A stretch of DNA of 21,762 bases from a virus. Shown here piece by piece: positions 15,987-21,762 of the stretch. The DNA lies in the IMG/VR virus record IMGVR_UViG_3300031957_002501, positions 1 to 21,762 of that record; one strand, written 5' to 3'. A program made the position numbers and the translations under genes. How positions within the stretch are numbered: position 1 is the first letter of the stretch; each line of letters opens with the position of its first letter. The notes under the pieces were generated by a model, which worked only from the letters and a program-made list of their open reading frames with translations, searched no databases and had not been told where the DNA came from.

Positions 15987-17999
15987 TTACTCTGTCTGAC
16001 GTTTTTCTACTCTAAATTTGAACACTTCTGACTGAACATCCCATTTGCCGGTATACTCGTTATAGTGGCAAAGTTGAATGCCGTAGCCGTAATCGGGCTC
16101 CAACATTCCGATGTCTAGTTCAAAATAATTACCTCTTTGATCATAATTTAACAAGGTTTCAAGATCAGAGCCAGTACCAAATGGAATTATTTTTAAATTA
16201 TCTTGTAAACGGAATATAGAAAAACTTGAACTTGGAATAATTGTTGTCTCTGGTCTCGCATTCGCTACAGTATAAATAGTTGGAGACCAATTTCTTGGGC
16301 GAGTATAAACTCTAAATTGTGCTGTTTCGTCAGGTTCGTAAACAGGCTTGAGATTTGTGATATTGTTTAGGTATCTCTCAGTGAACTCATCGGAAGATGC
16401 ACCGAATGTAAGTGGCTCAATAGTTCCTGTTGTAAATTGCGTGGTCAAATTGCCATTGTGCCAAACATCGTGCAAATACTCTAACGGAGTTGCGGCTGCC
16501 GTGATAGCAAATGTGGCCTTATAAATACCTGTTGAAACATGTGAACCTGTTACGATAGTCTCGTTTCCGCTTATAACATTTGTTCCATCTGCAACAAGTG
16601 TAAGTGCGCTGCCTGTTGGAGTTGTTGAGGAACCAGAGAATACAGAAACATAAATTGATCCTGTACCGATTGATGGAATATTTACTAATCTTCCACGAAT
16701 TCTGTTGTAAAGATATACGGTGTTTAGGTTATCCGCAGCGGGAGCAAGTGAACTTGAATAATAGAACTGCCCTCTGTCGTCAAATACAGTTGGAGCGAAG
16801 CGTGCTTCAATAACAGGACGCTTGAAAAAGAACTCTGAAGAGCGGGCAAAGAACTTCTTAGTGTAATATGAACGGCTTGTGGAGTCTTCCTCTGAAGAGG
16901 TCAAGAATACTCCAAGGCCATAGTTTGGAAGCGTATTTGCCCCGTCAAAGAATTGTATAGTAGTTGTTCCAACTAAGTGTTGGGATCCTGCGCCGGGATA
17001 ACGTACATAGGAATCAGATGTTACACCAGATTCTTTATAGAATACGAACTTGCTTAGCCAAGTATTTGCTTGCGAAGAAGTAAAAGGTGTATCGTTAATG
17101 CCTACAATAGTTGTATTTCCGGCAGTACCACCGACTTCTTGCTCAACTTTGATCAATCTTCCATTTGATTCTATGTCTGTTACAACAGAAGCCGTTATGC
17201 CTAGAGTGCTGACTGACGGGTCATTTATAGCAGCGACAAACTGGGCTGCTACCTGTGCTGTCGTTGAAAGTCCGCTGATACCGACAGTTCCGCTTACAGT
17301 TGATGTTGAACTATCATTTGGCTTGAACCTTACAATTTCTCCAAGAGTTCCAGTCAAAGTCAGACTTGGATTTGCTTGACCTGTACCGTATTGTGAGGCA
17401 GAATCTCCTGAAAGATAAATGTATACTTTTGCTGCGCCAATACCAACATCAAGATACTTAAGTTGCCTCTCAACAATTTCTGTTACATCAACTTCAAGAT
17501 CTTCTGTTCCTGCGTCAAAGAATTGACTAGCTGTTGGATCGGATGAGCCTGTATAATAATCACCGCCCTGATTTGCCCAAGTGTTCCCTTCACTAGCAAA
17601 AATCCAGTTTGAGACCCCAGCATCAGAGTAGTTTTCCATATCAAGACCGACACCTTCAGTCCAAGAGCGAGATATAGGCGCAACTACAAGATTGAACTGC
17701 TTTGGAAGAGTTTGCCCGTGCTTAGCATTGAATAGTTTATAGTAAAAACTTACAGATCCGGAAGCAGGAATATCGCCGGCAGCGCGAGAAGACGAAATCT
17801 CAGTAACCTGAAACTCTGTGATCACTCTTGACTTCTCTGTTGTGAGGCCAGATGAAGAGCTTGCCTGCCCATAGATAGAAAAGACTTCAAGAATGTCGGC
17901 AGCGCCCATGTTAGAGCCTGTGCCGCGTGTGGTTAAATTAGCCTCAAAAGCATTTGTAATGGTATTATCTTTATTGGCGTAATATCTTTTGATACCCAT
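15987..17999 (-). CDS. Beta-rich phage tail/baseplate structural protein with DNRLRE-like fold and an inserted domain (670 aa)
   Basis: A complete 670-codon frame whose ATG shares one base with the stop of the gp6-type gene (TAATG), with AAAGGA eleven bases upstream. Residues 1-60 (MGIKRYYANKDNTITNAFEA, then GSNMGAADILEVFSIYGQ) match from memory a block frequent in tail proteins of uncultured marine myoviruses. Residues about 35-210 look like a DNRLRE-type beta sandwich: the partner strand RVITEFQV, SGSVSFYYKLFNA, LVVAPISRSWTEG and DVTEIVERQL. Residues about 212-308 seem to be a separate inserted domain. About 312-410 returns to the main fold (FYKESG, SYYTKKFFARSSEFFFKRPVIEARF). About 430-530 looks Ig-like. 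The C-terminal 130 residues are beta-rich (FRVYTRPRNWSPTIY). No catalytic motif is seen. Placed between gp6 and the giant protein, it is probably a baseplate-periphery component. The exact role is unknown. Confidence 0.85.
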   Translation of the reverse strand: MGIKRYYANKDNTITNAFEANLTTRGTGSNMGAADILEVFSIYGQASSSSGLTTEKSRVITEFQVTEISSSRAAGDIPASGSVSFYYKLFNAKHGQTLPKQFNLVVAPISRSWTEGVGLDMENYSDAGVSNWIFASEGNTWANQGGDYYTGSSDPTASQFFDAGTEDLEVDVTEIVERQLKYLDVGIGAAKVYIYLSGDSASQYGTGQANPSLTLTGTLGEIVRFKPNDSSTSTVSGTVGISGLSTTAQVAAQFVAAINDPSVSTLGITASVVTDIESNGRLIKVEQEVGGTAGNTTIVGINDTPFTSSQANTWLSKFVFYKESGVTSDSYVRYPGAGSQHLVGTTTIQFFDGANTLPNYGLGVFLTSSEEDSTSRSYYTKKFFARSSEFFFKRPVIEARFAPTVFDDRGQFYYSSSLAPAADNLNTVYLYNRIRGRLVNIPSIGTGSIYVSVFSGSSTTPTGSALTLVADGTNVISGNETIVTGSHVSTGIYKATFAITAAATPLEYLHDVWHNGNLTTQFTTGTIEPLTFGASSDEFTERYLNNITNLKPVYEPDETAQFRVYTRPRNWSPTIYTVANARPETTIIPSSSFSIFRLQDNLKIIPFGTGSDLETLLNYDQRGNYFELDIGMLEPDYGYGIQLCHYNEYTGKWDVQSEVFKFRVEKRQTE
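17076..17366 (-). other. Small inserted domain within the 670-residue protein
   Basis: Residues about 212-308 of the 670-residue protein: a strand SLTLTGTLGEIVRFKP, a helix TTAQVAAQFVAAIND, a strand ITASVVTD, a strand LIKVEQEVGGTAGNTTIVG. This pattern (strand, A-x-x-F/L-V-x-A-I-N helix, ITA strand, then x-x-G-T-A-G-N-T-T-I) is one I know from many phage tail and capsid-surface proteins as a mobile small beta domain. The strands on either side, YIYLSG before and KFVFYKESG after, read as one continuous fold with the domain removed. Confidence 0.6.
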
Positions 18000-19801
18000 T
18001 ATTTAATCATTCCTTTAATATCAGTGGTAAATTTTACCTGAAAAGAAACATTTTCTGGTGGGATAATCTTGCGACCATCAGTGGTAGTATATCTGGCTAA
18101 GTTAATATAGTTGTCGTTATAGTCGGTTCCTGTTTTATTTGTAAACTTGACTTCTGAAATATCGGCTACACCATCTACTTCATTCAGCACAGTATAAATG
18201 TCAAGTATACTTATCGGTTCTCCAATAAATGTTGGCCTTGAATAAAAGTTTTGTATTGCCGTTAGAGAAGCCTCTAGCACTTCAAAAGAGTTATACGGCT
18301 CTAAAACACTAATACAAAAATCAATCCCAATATTGACAATCACACCATTTTGTATGTCTACAGAGTCGCCGATCATTCTATAGCGATTAATCCAATTTTT
18401 AATATTACTTTTTGTCTGCGTATTTGGAGCTTCTAGGTTTCCATTTTGATCGACGGAAAGGACATAAAGATTTATATTTCTATTATTTGCATCAGCGTCT
18501 CTTATCGCTCTGGCTCGTGAGATATTGCCAAACTGCGAAGGCAGTAAGTAACACAAAGCTTCATAATCCTGTGCTGTAACTGCTCTCTTTTGAGCAGCAA
18601 AGCCATTTGCAGCCAATTCTTTGAGTTCATCCAGATCTGGTACGGCGTTAGAAACAGTGATTGGCTCTTCATTGAAGCATTCCAAAGAGCCTTCGACATC
18701 TAATCTTTCTTGCTCAGTGGTTAGCTCAGGAGAGTTAAAGTCCAGAATTACATCTGAAAGTCCTGTTATCGTCCCAACCGCTGCGTTTGAGCTATTACCC
18801 GTATTTCTTCTATATCTTATCGTAAGTGTTGTGTTTTCTGGGGCTATACCGAACACATTATTACTCAATAAGTTTTTAGGATCAAATGTGACATCTGTTA
18901 TATAAGATCTTGCAAATTGCTGTATTGCTACATTTGTTGGGTCTGGAATTCTATTATCATCTACTGTGTTCTCAGAACCATGCCCAAATGTAAGTGTAGT
19001 ATCCTGTAAAGTCTTTTGAGTGACAAATCTTCTCGGTACCGGGGTAGGCACTAAAAGGGAAGGTGTTTGTTCTCTAGTCGAAGGATCCGTATTGATCATT
19101 TCTTTATATACAACTTCTTCAGAAAGATTTTCAACTTCAAAATATTCATTACCGTCTGTGTCTATTACAGATATAATTTCTGTTACATTTTGATCTTGTA
19201 TCACAACTTTTTTGAACTTCTGGAATTCTCCAACATCTATCTCAGTGGTTATAAATTCGCCAGAAATTACTTCTGCTGTGGCTTTGATCGCAAAAGAGGT
19301 AACAATACCAGTGGCTGCATCTCTGCGAGCGGCCACAACCTCCAATGTTGGGTCATCAAACCGAACATCTTTCGTAGTGATGAAAGAAGCACCCTGCGTG
19401 GATGTTAGAGTGGTGTTTCTTTTCAAAATAGGAAGTAGATTTCTATTAGGGCCTTCACCGCTAGTTACTGCCGGAACAACTACATAAATATCTACTTTCC
19501 CTGATGCAGTAGGCGAGCCTTTGAATTTGTATCCAATTTGCTCCGCTAAAGCAAGTGCATTATCATAGTCGTTAGAAGTGGCTAAAAGCGACTCATTAAA
19601 CTGATAGTCCATGTAAAAGGATAGTACGTCACCAGTGTAAGCAACTGTATCTAGGAGCAAAGAGCCAAAACTGGCCTCTGTGAAGTCCCTAAAAGTATCA
19701 GGATAATATCTTTTAGCATATGCGGTAATATTTTGCTTCAAACTATTGAAGTCTTTACCAGTATAGTCAACGGATACAAATTTTTTATTATAGTTTTTCA
19801 T
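17999..19801 (-). CDS. Baseplate wedge protein, T4 gp6 / P2 J type (600 aa)
   Basis: A complete 600-codon frame with GAGAAG three bases before the ATG, 22 bases after the gp25-type gene. In contractile tails two copies of this protein per wedge, with gp25/W and gp7/I, form the ring around the hub that triggers sheath contraction. The N-terminus shows the gp6 signature: D-F-x-x-L-K-x-N (residues 17-24), then F-G-S-L-L-L-D-T-V-A-Y (45-55) and L-A-E-Q-I-G-Y (85-91). The middle has the J-family block KRAVTAQDYEAL (405-416), then strands ending in GVIVNIGIDFCIS (486-498), and a C-terminal half with an EPISILDIYTVLNEVDGV region (528-545). The length is close to that of T4 gp6 (660 residues). The neighbour order gp25-gp6 supports the call. 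Family assignment is secure from motifs; detailed partners are inferred. Confidence 0.9.
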   Translation of the reverse strand: MKNYNKKFVSVDYTGKDFNSLKQNITAYAKRYYPDTFRDFTEASFGSLLLDTVAYTGDVLSFYMDYQFNESLLATSNDYDNALALAEQIGYKFKGSPTASGKVDIYVVVPAVTSGEGPNRNLLPILKRNTTLTSTQGASFITTKDVRFDDPTLEVVAARRDAATGIVTSFAIKATAEVISGEFITTEIDVGEFQKFKKVVIQDQNVTEIISVIDTDGNEYFEVENLSEEVVYKEMINTDPSTREQTPSLLVPTPVPRRFVTQKTLQDTTLTFGHGSENTVDDNRIPDPTNVAIQQFARSYITDVTFDPKNLLSNNVFGIAPENTTLTIRYRRNTGNSSNAAVGTITGLSDVILDFNSPELTTEQERLDVEGSLECFNEEPITVSNAVPDLDELKELAANGFAAQKRAVTAQDYEALCYLLPSQFGNISRARAIRDADANNRNINLYVLSVDQNGNLEAPNTQTKSNIKNWINRYRMIGDSVDIQNGVIVNIGIDFCISVLEPYNSFEVLEASLTAIQNFYSRPTFIGEPISILDIYTVLNEVDGVADISEVKFTNKTGTDYNDNYINLARYTTTDGRKIIPPENVSFQVKFTTDIKGMIK

Positions 19802-19804
19802 TTA

Positions 19805-19810
19805 CTTCTC
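19805..19810 (-). promoter_or_regulatory. Ribosome binding site of the gp6-type gene
   Basis: GAGAAG on the minus strand, followed by TAA and then the ATG at 19801. The three-base spacing is short, but no other in-frame start is nearby, and the conserved N-terminal motif begins at residue 17, so this start is convincing. Confidence 0.5.
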
Positions 19811-19823
19811 GACAACCACTAGA

Positions 19824-20207
19824 CTAAATAGTAATTTCTAGAATTAAAAAATCACTAATTGTAACTTGAGCATCTATGGAATATTCAATCGCAAGTCCGA
19901 TCTGACTACTATCAATATTCTCAGTATTGAAAATAATATCAGTGATTGCAATATAGGGCATATAGATTCTGGCCTGTTCTTGTATTTTGTTTATGATTTG
20001 TGCTTCTAGTTGAGGTGTGTAGTTTTCAAACAAATAGTTTCTAATACCGACACCAAAATCAGGTATTCTTATTCTCTCGCCCGGAGCAGTTAAAATAAGA
20101 AATCTTAAGTTTTGCTTAATGGCTTCTTTAGGATCCACAAGCATTGAAAATGCGCCGTCAATCGCACTGGTGGACAGTGGCTCTCTCACGTTAAAACCTT
20201 TAGTCAT
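19824..20207 (-). CDS. Baseplate wedge protein, T4 gp25 / P2 W family (127 aa)
   Basis: A complete 127-codon frame, the usual size for this family (about 110-135 residues). The protein resembles lysozyme in fold but is not known to be an enzyme; it sits in the inner wedge, contacts the first sheath ring and links it to gp6/J. The signature is clear: a run of AIKQNLRFLILTAPGERIRI (about residues 29-48), then PDFGVGIRNYLFE (49-61), then a helix with IINKIQEQARIYMPYIAITDI (about 71-91), which holds the place of the family's I-x-x-x-Y-x-P-R-V block. The conserved GER and PDFG motifs are both intact. The start shares one base with the upstream stop (TGATG) and has an AGGAGG site ten bases away. 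The next gene is a gp6/J type, the standard partner. Confidence 0.95.
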   Translation of the reverse strand: MTKGFNVREPLSTSAIDGAFSMLVDPKEAIKQNLRFLILTAPGERIRIPDFGVGIRNYLFENYTPQLEAQIINKIQEQARIYMPYIAITDIIFNTENIDSSQIGLAIEYSIDAQVTISDFLILEITI

Positions 20208-21762
20208 CAGAAATAGTCCTCCTCATCTTGACATTCCCCATCGAACAAGTCAAACGGCTTATCTACTCTCATCTTACGCTGCCACCAAGGCATACCTGCA
20301 AGCATATCGTTTGGAACCAAATCCGCCAATAGCGATTTGAGAGTAGAATCATACTTATCCTTATCTCGATTTCTAGCTCTTCGCCTATTGTCTTGGCTTT
20401 GCTCATTCAATGTATTGTAGAGATCCATAAATAGTCCCTTCAAAAGTCTCTGCGACTTTCTAAAGTTTCCATCGTTTTTGTCCCAAAGCCTGAAGCCGCT
20501 AGTAGGGCCACCTTCTGGGACATTCCAGAGGTCTCCAGCTTGTTTTGTTTCATAATCGTCTTCTGTTGGGAGCGGTAGGGCTCCGCTATTACCAATAGAA
20601 AGGTAAAACGCATTAGAAACATAAATTGTAAGAATAGACAAATATCTTCTAAGCGGGAACAGGTACTCAAAAAATGTATTGAACTCTACTGTTTTGACAA
20701 GCTCATTAATAAGACAGAGGGTATCATACTGTCTTTCCAGTTCAAAGTCCTTTACTTGTCCAACAACATCAGTCAGTGAAACTGATTCGGATATTAGCTG
20801 GTTCATAACTTCAAGTTCTCCCGCTGCAAGTGGGATAATAAGTCTTTCTGAACCGTCGTCTAGTGTGACCACCTTTGAAGCAGAGTTAATATCAATTCCC
20901 CTATCAATTAAATTTTGGGCCATTGATTTATCTGCGGGATCAAGAGCTATTGAAACTCTTAAGCCGAAATACCACTGCTTCCAGTAATCATATATCTTGT
21001 TTTCTTTTATGCTCTGCGGCAGACTTGCAAGATATTCTATCCAATCAGAAATTCTAACAATCCCTCTTAGCGAATCTGGTCTCGATACAATTTTATCTCG
21101 AACAGTCTCAGGAATATCCTTAATGTCTTCAATGTCTTCTATTCTAATATACTTCTCTAGCACAAAAGGCCATTCTGAATACCATCCTTCGTCCCGTGGA
21201 AGTCCGGCTCCATCTATGTCCGAGAATGCTTCATTGAAACTAATATTTGATCTTAAATCTCCGTTACCATCTAGATATGGAACGTCAAATGGAACTTCAT
21301 ATTCAATTGTTCCGTCTGGTCTCGTAGCAAAAAGTGGTATTTCATCCAACTGCTCTGTCGAAAGATCAGTAATGGCTTGTTCAAATAATGTATCAGTATT
21401 TGTTACGATAGAATTAGAATATTCTATTTCGGCACCTTCGCCATTCGGGAATGCTACGCCTCTGTCAAGAGATCTTCTTCTAACATGCCCATTGACGAAT
21501 GAAGGATCTGAAACGATCATAAGCCGTAAATCATCCACCGAGGGCTCAAGCGCGTTATTAAGTCTATCACGTAAAGCTTCGATTTCGCTCTTAATATACA
21601 TTGAGAACAAGATTTTGGCCGGCTCTTCTGTTTCAAGAATAGTTTCGTATAACAAGCCTACTTTGACCCTTTTAGCCTTACGTTTATTGAACGAAGCCGA
21701 GCCCCTTCCTAAATTAGAATTCTCATTTCTAGCAGGGTTTACCGCCCTCTTAATAAAGCTTT
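20207..21762 (-). CDS. Unrecognised phage structural-type protein (N-terminus beyond window edge)
   Basis: The frame is open from the right edge to the TGA at 20207, 517 codons in view. A TTG at 21655 could be read as a start, giving 482 residues. However, the frame stays open 35 codons further, through a basic stretch (AVNPARNENS, then FNKRKAKRVKVG) that reads as protein, and no good Shine-Dalgarno site precedes the TTG. I therefore take the gene as partial. The middle (YIRIEDIEDIKDIPETVRDK) is charged and probably helical. About residues 340-440 of the visible part contain a helical, hydrophobic segment (FNTFFEYLFPLRRYLSILTI). The last 80 residues are rich in R, D and W (RRRARNRDKDKY, MPWWQRKMR). 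I do not recognise the family. Its stop overlaps the gp25 start, so it is co-translated with the wedge genes. A tail or baseplate hub-side role is possible but unproven. Confidence 0.75.
   Translation of the reverse strand, partial: SFIKRAVNPARNENSNLGRGSASFNKRKAKRVKVGLLYETILETEEPAKILFSMYIKSEIEALRDRLNNALEPSVDDLRLMIVSDPSFVNGHVRRRSLDRGVAFPNGEGAEIEYSNSIVTNTDTLFEQAITDLSTEQLDEIPLFATRPDGTIEYEVPFDVPYLDGNGDLRSNISFNEAFSDIDGAGLPRDEGWYSEWPFVLEKYIRIEDIEDIKDIPETVRDKIVSRPDSLRGIVRISDWIEYLASLPQSIKENKIYDYWKQWYFGLRVSIALDPADKSMAQNLIDRGIDINSASKVVTLDDGSERLIIPLAAGELEVMNQLISESVSLTDVVGQVKDFELERQYDTLCLINELVKTVEFNTFFEYLFPLRRYLSILTIYVSNAFYLSIGNSGALPLPTEDDYETKQAGDLWNVPEGGPTSGFRLWDKNDGNFRKSQRLLKGLFMDLYNTLNEQSQDNRRRARNRDKDKYDSTLKSLLADLVPNDMLAGMPWWQRKMRVDKPFDLFDGECQDEEDYF
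20218..20223 (-). promoter_or_regulatory. Strong ribosome binding site of the gp25-type gene
   Basis: AGGAGG on the minus strand, ten bases before the ATG at 20207 and inside the last codons of the upstream gene. It is the best-matching Shine-Dalgarno site in the window. Together with the TGATG overlap it suggests high and coupled translation of the wedge protein. Confidence 0.7.

Noticed and set aside
21110-21150. Short repeat encoding IEDIEDIKD
   Set aside because: It is a two-unit repeat within a charged helix. It is too short to be a mobile or regulatory element.
1-21762. Prophage or defence island with attachment sites, integrase or toxin genes
   Set aside because: No integrase, repressor, tRNA, direct terminal repeat or defence-type gene is present. 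All frames fit virion structure.

Overview
The window is a tail/baseplate module of a tailed phage with a contractile tail (myovirus type). It is either a free virus genome or a viral contig. Everything is coded on the minus strand, so transcription runs from the right edge to the left edge. The eight reading frames fill practically the whole window: gaps between genes are 3 to 23 bases, and three junctions overlap by one base (TAATG or TGATG). I see no tRNA, rRNA, CRISPR array, insertion sequence, integrase, terminator hairpin or internal promoter. The DNA is moderately AT-rich by eye. From memory, several of these proteins look like families common in uncultured marine myoviruses, so a marine or aquatic bacterial host is my inference. 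The host cannot be named from this sequence.

Layout in order of transcription (right to left): (1) 20207-21762, an unrecognised structural-type protein whose start lies beyond the right edge; (2) 19824-20207, a gp25/W-type baseplate wedge protein; (3) 17999-19801, a gp6/J-type baseplate wedge protein; (4) 15987-17999, a 670-residue beta-rich tail protein with a small domain apparently inserted in its middle; (5) 6350-15967, a giant 3205-residue protein with two concanavalin-like (LamG-type) domains flanking a segment that resembles P2 gpI; (6) 5331-6350, a 339-residue protein with a conserved-looking N-terminus; (7) 2095-5307, a 1070-residue probable virion protein; (8) 1-2091, at least 697 residues of a protein with fibronectin-III-like stretches, cut by the left edge.

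How they fit together: gp25/W and gp6/J are two of the three parts of the minimal inner wedge of contractile-tail baseplates. The third part is gp7 in T4 and gpI in P2. No ordinary-sized gp7 or gpI follows gp6 here. The giant protein carries a KGT-type motif like that of gpI, so it may supply the missing wedge subunit fused to a long chain of peripheral, possibly host-binding domains. That would make this an unusual baseplate architecture and is the main point of interest. The downstream proteins probably build the baseplate periphery or fibre network, but their functions are not shown by sequence alone.
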